Source of the DNA: an uncultured Lachnospiraceae bacterium
GTDB lineage: Bacteria; Bacillota; Clostridia; Lachnospirales; Lachnospiraceae
Assembly (NCBI GenBank): GCA_900313435.1
Contig: OMRF01000091.1
Span: 1-5,807 of the forward strand
DNA length: 5,807 bases
Direction: 5' to 3'
Made by a program: the position numbers and the translations under genes. Position 1 is the first letter of the stretch, and every line of letters starts with the position of its first letter. Shown one piece after another: positions 1 through 5,251 of the stretch. The notes under the pieces were generated by a model. It searched no databases. It was not told the DNA's origin and saw only the letters and a list, made by a program, of their open reading frames with translations.

Positions 1-285
1 ATCATACCTTCAACGGTTGACGAACAGATCATGCGCTGTCTCCACAACCTCAGGGAAGTACTCGTGGCTGCCGGTTCCGACCAGGATCATGTGGTCAAGA
101 CGACCTGCTTTTTGAAGGATCTTAAAAACTTTGACCGCTTTAACGAGCTTTACGGAAAGATGTTCCATAACGCTCCTCTTCCGGCGAGAAGCTGCGTACA
201 GGTCTCTGAGCTTCCGAAAAATGTCGAACTCGAGGTTGAAGCCATAGCCCTTGTAAATCCGGATGCGCCCCCCACTGAAGTGTGA
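1..285 (+). CDS. ridA: RidA family (YjgF/YER057c/UK114) reactive imine deaminase, C-terminal 94 residues
   Basis: The open frame enters from the left edge, so the true start lies outside the window; the ATG at 31 is an internal Met. Family role: cytosolic trimeric enzymes that hydrolyse reactive enamine/imine intermediates, such as 2-aminoacrylate released by PLP enzymes, to ketoacid and ammonia. The visible part carries the family's C-terminal signatures: a helix starting near TVDEQI, then AAGSDQDHVVKTTCFLKD (fragment residues 23-40), PARSCVQV (61-68) and ELEVEAIA (76-83). Arg63 aligns with the substrate carboxylate-binding Arg105 of E. coli RidA, Cys65 with Cys107 and Glu78 with Glu120. About 30 N-terminal residues are missing relative to the usual length near 125. 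The C-terminus has a short Pro-rich tail (NPDAPPTEV). A strong terminator follows 28 bp after the stop. The family is clear; the exact physiological substrate cannot be told. Confidence 0.93.
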   Translation: MIPSTVDEQIMRCLHNLREVLVAAGSDQDHVVKTTCFLKDLKNFDRFNELYGKMFHNAPLPARSCVQVSELPKNVELEVEAIALVNPDAPPTEV

Positions 286-305
286 GGAAGTCGGTTTATT
301 ACGAT

Positions 306-349
306 AAAAGAAAAGATCCGTACCCGACCGGGTACGGATCTTATTTTTT
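306..349. terminator. Strong, probably bidirectional intrinsic terminator
   Basis: A perfect 13-bp inverted repeat (arms 313-325 and 330-342, with GATCCGTACCC as the GC-rich core) encloses a 4-nt GACC loop. On the plus strand it is followed by A and then six T (344-349), as expected for terminating the RidA gene. On the minus strand the stem is followed by a T-rich tract, complement of 306-312, reading TTCTTTT. It can therefore also terminate the opposing YjfB-like gene, whose stop lies 24 bp away. Confidence 0.93.
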
Positions 350-365
350 CTGAAGTAGTCTGATA

Positions 366-563
366 TCAAACAGAGGCATCAAACCTTGTCCCCACATTCG
401 GGTCAAGTGAGGGAGAAGGTGCACTGTTTATCATATTGATCGCGCCCTGCGCCGCAGCTGCGTCCGAATCCAGCGATTTTGAGAGCATCGCATAATCAAT
501 GGCATTAGGAGTATTGATACCGGCAATACCTGAAGCACCCATGGAAACACCTGCAAGATTCAT
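366..563 (-). CDS. Small YjfB-like putative motility protein (65 aa)
   Basis: The start is set at the ATG at 563 because the minus strand reads AAAGGAGGG (complement of 570-578) about 7 nt before it. An earlier in-frame ATG at 590 would place this Shine-Dalgarno inside the gene. The protein begins MNLAGVSMGASG, has a central Ala-rich helix (DSDAAAAQGAINMINS, about residues 34-49) and ends DPNVGTRFDASV. A short start with small residues and Met, one amphipathic helix and a final P-N-[VL]-G-x-x-[FI]-D-x-x-V tail is what I recall of the YjfB family (putative motility proteins, about 60 residues, associated with flagellar regulons in Bacillus and Clostridia). No signal peptide, TM segment or cysteine is seen. 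It is divergent from the glycosyltransferase gene and shares a terminator with the convergent RidA gene. The family assignment rests on length and short motifs, so it is moderate; molecular function is unknown. Confidence 0.7.
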   Translation of the reverse strand: MNLAGVSMGASGIAGINTPNAIDYAMLSKSLDSDAAAAQGAINMINSAPSPSLDPNVGTRFDASV

Positions 564-580
564 AAGTATCCCTCCTTTCG

Positions 581-610
581 TTGAGTGCAAAAAACTATTA
601 TAATTATAAC
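581..610 (+). promoter_or_regulatory. Putative sigma-A promoter for the glycosyltransferase gene
   Basis: TTGAGT (581-586, 4/6 to the -35 consensus) is separated by 18 nt from TATAAC (605-610, 5/6 to the -10). This gives a predicted start near 617 and a leader of about 23 nt to the ATG at 640. A perfect TATAAT also occurs at 599-604 but has no acceptable -35 at 16-18 nt. The element overlaps the opposing promoter, so the two polymerases would compete. Confidence 0.4.
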
Positions 611-630
611 ATCGGTTTTTGTATTTTCAA
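603..630 (-). promoter_or_regulatory. Putative sigma-A promoter for the YjfB-like gene
   Basis: On the minus strand TTGAAA (complement of 625-630, 5/6) is followed after 16 nt by a perfect TATAAT (complement of 603-608). A second TATAAT is immediately adjacent (complement of 597-602). Predicted initiation is near 596, giving a leader of about 33 nt that carries the GGAGG site. The -35 half lies over the ribosome binding region of the divergent gene. Confidence 0.5.
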
Positions 631-639
631 GGGGGAAAA

Positions 640-1758
640 ATGAAAATCCTGTTTTTGAACATATACAAGCTCTATAACCATGACGCTGTGCTCAAAGCCT
701 TAAGAAAAGTGGGGCATGAAGTGAGGGATGTCTTCTTTTCTACCCCTGACGACTTCTATCATGATGATAATCTTGAGAAAGAGATCAAAAAGCTCCTTTC
801 ATCAGAGCGCTTCGATCTCGTCTTTACTATAAACTTCTGGCCTGTCATAGCCTATGCCGTCCATGACGCCAAGGTAATACTCCCTTACATATCCTGGAGC
901 TACGATTCGCCTCTGAACTGTGACGACCTTACCTCCATGGCCTTTGACAACAATATCATCTTCCTTTTTGACCGCGGGGAAACGCTTTACTTCAAAAATC
1001 AAGGAATCGATACCGTGCGACATCTCTCCCTCGCCGTTGAAAAAAAGCCCTTTCATCGGACAGCAAAAAAGTACGATTTCTCCCTCCTTGGAAGTCTCTA
1101 TGAATCAGCATGGAACGAGCTGATGCAAAGAGCTCCCGAAAGGCAGAAGGGCTATATGGAAGCCATCCTCTTCTCCCAGCAGAAGGTTTATGGTGAGTTT
1201 TTATCGGATATGATACTTACTGATGACCTCTTTCCGGGGATCTCAAAAAAGCAGCTCTCATTTCTGACGGCCCAGGAAGCTACAAGGCGGGACAGACTCA
1301 CCCTTGTCTCCCTTCTCTCAAAGCGCGGCCGTTTCTGTCTTGTCACGGGGTCAGATACCTCTGGTCTGAAAGGACTTTTCGGGGAAACAAAGATCCTTCC
1401 GAAAATGGATTATGAAAAAGAGATGCCAGAGCTTTTTCGTTCAACAAAAGTAAATCTCAATCCGCCGCTTCGGGCCATCAGGACCGGGATCAACTTAAGA
1501 GCCCTTGACATCATGAGTGAAGGCGCCTTTCTCCTTTCGGGCTTCCTCCCCGAGCTTTTTGAGAACTTCACTATAGGAGAAGAGGCAGAGGCCTACAGTT
1601 CATTAGAGGAAGCGCTTGACAAGGCACTTTTTTATGCGGAAAATGATGAAGCAAGGGAATCGATCGCAATGAAGGGGCGGGAGAAATGTCAGTCCGCCTT
1701 TTGCTATGAGGATCGGATAGAGCAGATCATATCCGAAGCGAAAAAGCTTTTGTCATGA
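640..1758 (+). CDS. DUF3880 / CgeB-type family 1 glycosyltransferase (372 aa)
   Basis: Predicted cytoplasmic GT-B glycosyltransferase. The N-terminal half (about 1-130) resembles DUF3880: MKILFLNIYK forms the first Rossmann strand, and the stretch at 58-90 (FDLVFTINFWP, then LPYISWSYDSPL) is characteristic. The C-terminal half (about 230-372) matches the glycosyl-transferase 1_2 domain of the CgeB group: VTGSDTSGLKG, KVNLNPPLRAIRTGINLRAL (270-289), DIMSEGAFLLSG (290-301) and a final helix with GREKC. In this fold Glu294, within DIMSEGAF, sits where the nucleotide-sugar-binding acidic residue is expected (inference). There is no TM segment or signal peptide. The ATG at 640 is preferred over an upstream in-frame TTG at 619 because AAGGGGG (629-635) precedes it by 4 nt. 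Donor and acceptor are unknown. Relatives act on spore, surface or flagellar glycans, and the divergent YjfB-like neighbour weakly favours flagellar glycosylation. It ends with a 6-bp tail-to-tail overlap with the hrb-like gene. Confidence 0.85.
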   Translation: MKILFLNIYKLYNHDAVLKALRKVGHEVRDVFFSTPDDFYHDDNLEKEIKKLLSSERFDLVFTINFWPVIAYAVHDAKVILPYISWSYDSPLNCDDLTSMAFDNNIIFLFDRGETLYFKNQGIDTVRHLSLAVEKKPFHRTAKKYDFSLLGSLYESAWNELMQRAPERQKGYMEAILFSQQKVYGEFLSDMILTDDLFPGISKKQLSFLTAQEATRRDRLTLVSLLSKRGRFCLVTGSDTSGLKGLFGETKILPKMDYEKEMPELFRSTKVNLNPPLRAIRTGINLRALDIMSEGAFLLSGFLPELFENFTIGEEAEAYSSLEEALDKALFYAENDEARESIAMKGREKCQSAFCYEDRIEQIISEAKKLLS

Positions 1759-2385
1759 AATGAGCGATTCAACCTCTTTGAAGTGGGAAGAATCCATTGT
1801 GCAGATGGGGCATACAAAATCCACGGGGAGACTCACCCCGACAAATTCATAACCGCATTTATCACATCTGAATATCTTTTCCTGTACCTCATCGGGATTC
1901 ACGCCGTAATCCTTAGGCTTGATCTTTTCATGATAATGATCATAGGTAAGAGAGGGCGCTTCAGAAAGCACGTCCATATCCTTAACCTTTACAACGAAAA
2001 GAGTGTGCGTCTCCAGTGAGACCATGCTTTCAGCCTCACAGCAAAGATAGGCCTTTGTGCCCTTTGTGATATATATGAGTCCGTTCCCAGCTCTTTCAAA
2101 ATCAGAAAAATCCCTGAACTTGTCCTCATCCTTTCCGGTCTTGAAGCCAAATCTTTCAAAAATGGAAAAATCAGCGTCAGTAGAAAGAACGGAAAGATTA
2201 CACCTTCCGGTACGAAGGAGCATATCGTGGGTAAGATTCGACTGGTTGACCGCAAAAGCGATACGGTTCGGTCTGCTCGTCACCTGAAAAGCTGTATTTA
2301 TGATACAACCGTTGTCTCTCTCGTTTTCTCTCGCCGTCAGGACATATAGTCCGTAGCTGAGCGAATCCATAGCTTTTTTGTTCAT
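1753..2385 (-). CDS. hrb: Hrb-like flavin reductase-rubredoxin fusion (210 aa)
   Basis: Two-domain redox protein. Residues about 1-155 form a flavin-reductase-like (FMN-binding split barrel) domain, with SYGLYVLTA (10-18), INTAFQVTS (29-37) and NQSNLTHDML (47-56). This pattern is typical of high-molecular-weight rubredoxins. Residues 171-205 form a rubredoxin-type iron site: Cys174-x-x-Cys177-Gly and Cys192-Pro-Ile-Cys195. The loop between the Cys pairs is only 14 residues, much shorter than in free rubredoxins and close to the short rubredoxin module of rubrerythrins. The glycine usual after the second pair is Thr196. Known role of the family (Moorella Hrb): NAD(P)H-dependent electron donor to flavodiiron proteins (FprA) that reduce NO or O2. 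No FprA gene is in the window. The start ATG overlaps the TPR gene's stop as ATGA, and only a weak AG-rich site precedes it, so coupling is likely. The cytosolic electron-transfer call is solid; the NO/O2 detoxification role is inferred. Confidence 0.88.
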   Translation of the reverse strand: MNKKAMDSLSYGLYVLTARENERDNGCIINTAFQVTSRPNRIAFAVNQSNLTHDMLLRTGRCNLSVLSTDADFSIFERFGFKTGKDEDKFRDFSDFERAGNGLIYITKGTKAYLCCEAESMVSLETHTLFVVKVKDMDVLSEAPSLTYDHYHEKIKPKDYGVNPDEVQEKIFRCDKCGYEFVGVSLPVDFVCPICTMDSSHFKEVESLIS

Positions 2386-3794
2386 GTCAGATCTTCTTCT
2401 CTCCTATCGCGGCCGGTCTCATTTTCGGAAAGTTCCAAAACCTTTTCAGCAGCGGCTCTCCCCCTCTGGGTCGAAGGAAACAGCTCCGCCGTCCTTTTGT
2501 AATATGTGAGGGCATCGGCTTTATTTCCGTCCTTCTCCAGACAAAAAGCAAGATAATAGATAGCTTCGCCTTCGGCATAGTCCTCTATCAGATCAACAAC
2601 CTTACGGTAATCCGTGGCAGCCCTGTCGTAATAGCCCATCAGCCTCTCACCGTCAGCTTTCTCGAAGGCCTCTTTTGCCTTGCCCTCACTGATAGTTTTT
2701 GTAAGGGAATCATAGCCCTTCTGCCCATTGGCATCGAGAAGCTCCCTGTTCACTGAGGACAGCAGATTTTCAGCGCTTCCGAAGTCATTAGACGCTGCGT
2801 ATGCCATGGCAGAAATGAGATTTTCGTAGGACTGCTTCAGATCGGCCTGTCCCTCATAGGCGGACAGCCTCTCCTTGAGTGAGGCAACCTCTGACTGAAG
2901 AAGGTCGATGCTCTGCTGAGAGTCCGTATAGCTTTGGTTCACGTCTATCAAGGCATTCTTTGCGGCTGAATTATCTCTTTCCCTGACTTCGGGAACAATG
3001 AGAAATACCGTGACAAGTACCCCTATCAAAAGACCTATCAGGACATTGAAGATCCCGCCCTTGCTTGAATCCAGCGTTTCTATGATACTCTGCTTCGGAA
3101 CAACGACGGTATCATTTCCGTCCTGAAAGCTTACGACCGGGTCCTTCTTTTTTTTCTTTTTCTTTTTGTCGTTCCTCTCCCTGAAGACATTGTGGACCTC
3201 ATTCAGATATGAGATCGCAAGAGGATTCCCGCTGTCGATGCGAAGGGCTGTGTTCAGTTCCTTTCTTGCCTCTTCGTAATTGTCCTCCTGCATGAGAAGA
3301 AGAGCCAGAAGAACATGAGCCTTCACCATCTTTGGCTGATTCTTCAAAACCCTCCTTAACTGTATCTTTGAAAGATCCCGATTTCCCTGCCGAAGGTAAG
3401 AGAGCGCCAGATTGTACTTTCTGTTGTTCGAATCGTACTTCTCAAGAAGTCCCTGACCATACTCAAGCTCTCCCAGATACTTCGCAGCTTCATTTCCCTC
3501 GGGATCGAGGTTTTCACTTATGACCCACTCCCTTAAGGCGAGCACCATATCTCCCTGCTCGAAGTAGACAAGTCCCAGGAGATTCCTTGCAGCGGTATTA
3601 TATTTGCTGAAACGAAGGGCTGCACTGAGAGAAGCCACTGCTCCGGTCAGGTTTCTGATCTTCGCGTATTCAAGACCTTCATTGTAGGCGCGGGCCGAAG
3701 AGAGCAGAATGCTCCGAAATACGGTGTTATCAGTACCGCAGTTTTCGCAGTACAGGTCTTCCCCCATATCATAGCCGCATTTATAGCAATTCAT
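2382..3794 (-). CDS. Zinc-ribbon / TPR membrane protein with extracytoplasmic coiled coil and TPR (470 aa)
   Basis: Not assigned to a named family; architecture read from sequence. Residues 3-19 hold a zinc ribbon (Cys3-x-x-Cys6 and Cys16-x-x-Cys19, each followed by Gly). Residues about 32-200 form several TPR-like helix pairs (for example LLGLVYFEQGDMVLALREW, and DNYEEARKELNTALRIDSGN at 171-190). An eight-lysine run lies at 210-217. A single hydrophobic TM segment (GIFNVLIGLLIGVLVTVFLI) spans 247-266. Residues about 275-315 are probably coiled coil (SQQSIDLLQSEVASLKERL). A C-terminal TPR-like region (about 385-455) resembles TolA/YbgF-associated repeats. Lysines on the N-terminal side suggest Zn-ribbon and TPRs in the cytoplasm and the C-terminal part outside. 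The start is supported by AAGGAAG about 10 nt upstream and by an ATGA overlap with the 59-codon ORF. It is probably a scaffold or adaptor; partners are unknown. The A-rich lysine tract is a potential frameshift site. Confidence 0.85.
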   Translation of the reverse strand: MNCYKCGYDMGEDLYCENCGTDNTVFRSILLSSARAYNEGLEYAKIRNLTGAVASLSAALRFSKYNTAARNLLGLVYFEQGDMVLALREWVISENLDPEGNEAAKYLGELEYGQGLLEKYDSNNRKYNLALSYLRQGNRDLSKIQLRRVLKNQPKMVKAHVLLALLLMQEDNYEEARKELNTALRIDSGNPLAISYLNEVHNVFRERNDKKKKKKKKDPVVSFQDGNDTVVVPKQSIIETLDSSKGGIFNVLIGLLIGVLVTVFLIVPEVRERDNSAAKNALIDVNQSYTDSQQSIDLLQSEVASLKERLSAYEGQADLKQSYENLISAMAYAASNDFGSAENLLSSVNRELLDANGQKGYDSLTKTISEGKAKEAFEKADGERLMGYYDRAATDYRKVVDLIEDYAEGEAIYYLAFCLEKDGNKADALTYYKRTAELFPSTQRGRAAAEKVLELSENETGRDRREEDLT

Positions 3795-3970
3795 TTCTTA
3801 TGAACTTCCTTCTTTTCTTCAGTCTTTTTTGCCGCAGCCTTTTTTTCTTCGGTCATCATCTTCAAAATATCAACCATGTCGGTAAGATCGGTCTTTGCTA
3901 TGACCTCCTCCGCATCATTGACCTCCATAGCCGGCTTGAATTTTTTCAGTTCTTCTTCAAAATCGATCAC
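3791..3970 (-). CDS. Small charged hypothetical protein, GTG start (59 aa)
   Basis: This reading frame fills the gap between cdd and the TPR gene. Its GTG at 3970 follows AAGGTG (complement of 3976-3981) with 5-nt spacing. Its TGA overlaps the TPR gene's ATG as ATGA, the same join used at three other junctions of this run. It starts 17 nt after the cdd stop. The protein begins (M)IDFEEELKKFKPAMEV, continues NDAEEVIAKTDLTDMVDILK (18-37) and ends in a Lys/Glu/Ala-rich tail (MTEEKKAAAKKTEEKKEVHK, 39-58). It has no cysteine, TM segment or signal peptide. The first 40 residues look like two short amphipathic helices and the tail like a charged extended helix. I do not recognise the family. Tight coupling suggests it works with, or is made in proportion to, the membrane TPR protein; that is inference. 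Confidence 0.78.
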   Translation of the reverse strand: MIDFEEELKKFKPAMEVNDAEEVIAKTDLTDMVDILKMMTEEKKAAAKKTEEKKEVHKK

Positions 3971-3987
3971 TTTTTCACCTTAATAAT

Positions 3988-4398
3988 TCATAATCCAAAC
4001 TTAAGGGGCAAAAGCTCCTTAAGCGCAGTTACCATATATGTACCGTCTTCCTTTCCAATGATAACGGAAAGATCCTCCTTGCAGAACTCAGACAACGCCT
4101 GCCTGCACACACCACAGGGAGGGCAAAATACTTCCTTCTTTGATCCGTCAGACAAGACCCTTGCTCCGGCTATTGCTATCGCAGAAAACTCTTTCTCTCC
4201 TTCCGATACTGCTTTAAAGAGCGCTGTCCTTTCAGCGCAGTTTGAAACGCCGTAAGAGGAGTTTTCCACGTTGCAGCCCGTGTATTTTTTTCCTCCCTCT
4301 GTCAGAAGAGCAGCCCCCACTGCGAAGTGCGAATATGGAGAATAAGAGTACTCCCGCGCCTTCCTCGCTTCCTCGATCAAAAAACCATAATCTGTCAT
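3988..4398 (-). CDS. cdd: Cytidine deaminase (136 aa)
   Basis: Catalyses zinc-dependent hydrolytic deamination of cytidine and deoxycytidine to uridine and deoxyuridine in the cytoplasm. It has the usual length of the homotetrameric short form. The substrate-binding motif GCNVENSSYG (41-50) contains Asn43 and Glu45. The catalytic/zinc motif CAERTA (54-59) has zinc ligand Cys54 and proton-shuttle Glu56. PCGVCRQ (94-100) supplies zinc ligands Cys95 and Cys98. The N-terminal SYSPYSHFAVGAAL (18-31) is also typical. All active-site residues are present. The ATG overlaps the deoC stop as ATGA. Pairing with deoC is a classic pyrimidine nucleoside salvage arrangement; no pyrimidine nucleoside phosphorylase or deoB is in view. 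Confidence 0.98.
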   Translation of the reverse strand: MTDYGFLIEEARKAREYSYSPYSHFAVGAALLTEGGKKYTGCNVENSSYGVSNCAERTALFKAVSEGEKEFSAIAIAGARVLSDGSKKEVFCPPCGVCRQALSEFCKEDLSVIIGKEDGTYMVTALKELLPLKFGL

Positions 4399-5102
4399 GG
4401 AGCATCACCAAATCTCTTTGCTATATCCGAAACGAGTGAGCTTGCGCCGAGCCTGTCAGCTCCGGCTTCTATCAGGGCTTTCGCGTCTTCTATCGTATGA
4501 ATGCCGCCGGAGGCCTTAATGAGCCGCCCGTTCCTGATATGGCTTTTGATAAGTGCGATGTCCGAAACCGTAGCTCCCCCCTTGGAAAAGCCTGTCGAAG
4601 TCTTGATGAAATCAGCGTAAGAGGTACAGATCACTTCCACGAGCCTTACTTTTTCTTCATCTGTCAGAAGGGCTGTCTCTATGATGACCTTTAGCCTTCG
4701 TCCGACGCAGGCTGTCCCGACGCAATTGATCTCATGCAGGATCTCGCCGAAGCGCCCGGCCTTTGCGAGCCCTATGTTTATCACCATATCGATCTCGTCA
4801 GCGCCGTTCCTTACAGCGTCATTCGCTTCAAATGCCTTTGTCTCAAAGGTTGAATACCCGTTCGGAAAGCCAATCACGGTGCAGATCTTCACATTGTAGC
4901 CGTCATACTTTTCATTATTTTTTTGAATATAATCCGACGCCTGACGGACAAAGAAAGGCGGGATGCATACCGAGGCGGTACGATACCTCATCCCCTCGTC
5001 AAGGAGTTTTTCGATATCCGTCCAGACAGCATCGGGCTTTAAGCAGGTATGATCCGTACGCGACAGGATATCTTCTATTTCCGGCGGAAAAGCAAGGCTC
5101 AT
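4395..5102 (-). CDS. deoC: Deoxyribose-phosphate aldolase (235 aa)
   Basis: Class I aldolase that cleaves 2-deoxy-D-ribose-5-phosphate to glyceraldehyde-3-phosphate and acetaldehyde, linking deoxynucleoside breakdown to glycolysis. The TIM-barrel signatures are intact: RTDHTCLKPDA (15-25), TVIGFPNGYSTFETKAFEA (75-93), ADEIDMVINIG (101-111, Asp105 in the place of the proton-relay Asp102 of E. coli), DFIKTSTGF (164-172, Schiff-base Lys167) and IKASGGI (195-201, Lys196 equivalent to the activating Lys201). Length is normal for the short bacterial form. The start has a near-perfect site, GGAGGTGA (complement of 5106-5113), 3 nt upstream if the full match is counted and about 6 nt after GGAGG. The same 15-bp start context is repeated at the upstream 38-codon ORF, whose stop overlaps this ATG as ATGA. 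It is followed by cdd in the same fashion. Confidence 0.98.
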   Translation of the reverse strand: MSLAFPPEIEDILSRTDHTCLKPDAVWTDIEKLLDEGMRYRTASVCIPPFFVRQASDYIQKNNEKYDGYNVKICTVIGFPNGYSTFETKAFEANDAVRNGADEIDMVINIGLAKAGRFGEILHEINCVGTACVGRRLKVIIETALLTDEEKVRLVEVICTSYADFIKTSTGFSKGGATVSDIALIKSHIRNGRLIKASGGIHTIEDAKALIEAGADRLGASSLVSDIAKRFGDAP

Positions 5103-5215
5103 ATGTCACCTCCGATGCCACTAAACTCAAACTTCGGCTCCGCCTCGTCTTCGTTAAGTGCCCCTGTACGGACATATGTAAATTCATTCTGCGCTTCGCT
5201 TGAATTCTTTAACAT
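5099..5215 (-). CDS. Small hypothetical ORF upstream of deoC (38 aa)
   Basis: The ATG at 5215 has a near-consensus ribosome binding site (GGAGGTGA, complement of 5219-5226). The 39-codon frame ends in TGA overlapping the deoC ATG as ATGA, the same junction as elsewhere in the run. A sigma-A-like promoter lies just upstream and would give a leader of about 30 nt, so this would be the first gene of that transcript. The peptide (starts MLKNSSEAQNEFTYVRTGAL, ends KFEFSGIGGDI) is acidic, has no Cys or Trp and no TM segment, and shows no run of regulatory codons of the attenuation-leader kind. It may be a real small protein, or a coupling ORF whose translation opens the deoC start region. The family is not recognised. 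Placement and start signals are good; coding status is unproven because it is so short. Confidence 0.6.
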   Translation of the reverse strand: MLKNSSEAQNEFTYVRTGALNEDEAEPKFEFSGIGGDI

Positions 5216-5227
5216 ATGTCACCTCCG
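5100..5227 (-). repeat. 15-bp direct repeat duplicating a ribosome-binding-site/start module
   Basis: The 15 bases CATATGTCACCTCCG occur exactly at 5100-5114 and 5213-5227. On the minus strand each reads CGGAGGTGACATATG, i.e. the Shine-Dalgarno, spacer and ATG of deoC and of the 38-codon ORF. The copies are 113 bp apart, not a multiple of three, consistent with the ORF ending in a different frame over the deoC start. Confidence 0.9.
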
Positions 5228-5251
5228 CTAACAACAAAGACAGCAGGCTTG

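Noticed and set aside
10..369. 119-codon minus-strand open frame opposite the RidA gene
   Set aside because: It lies antisense to a well-matched RidA frame and through the terminator hairpin; it has no family-like motifs and no plausible ribosome binding site.
564..590. Longer YjfB-like protein starting at an ATG at 590
   Set aside because: The strong AAAGGAGGG site sits between this ATG and the one at 563, and the predicted transcript would start only about 6 nt before 590.
619..639. Upstream TTG start for the glycosyltransferase
   Set aside because: It would place the AAGGGGG ribosome binding site inside the gene; the ATG at 640 begins directly with the first Rossmann strand (MKILFLN).
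1768..1782. Small hairpin TTCAA/TTGAA just after the glycosyltransferase stop
   Set aside because: Only 5 A/T-rich base pairs and no following T-tract; not a credible terminator.
3800..4255. 151-codon plus-strand frame across the 59-aa ORF and cdd
   Set aside because: It is antisense to cdd, which has every catalytic residue, and its Phe/Leu/Ser-rich product reads as the complement of Lys/Glu-rich codons.
4999..5187. 62-codon minus-strand frame overlapping the deoC 5' end
   Set aside because: It lies mostly inside deoC in another frame and lacks a Shine-Dalgarno; the 38-codon frame with a near-consensus site and ATGA join is the better candidate.
4763..5203. 146-codon plus-strand frame opposite deoC
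   Set aside because: It is antisense to an intact deoC; the product is Arg/Ser-rich without recognisable motifs and has no credible start signal.
5181..5206. Weak inverted repeat AATTCA...TGAATT just inside the 38-codon ORF
   Set aside because: Six A/T-rich pairs plus a 3-bp inner GCG/CGC stem with uneven bulges; too weak to claim as a regulatory hairpin or riboswitch.
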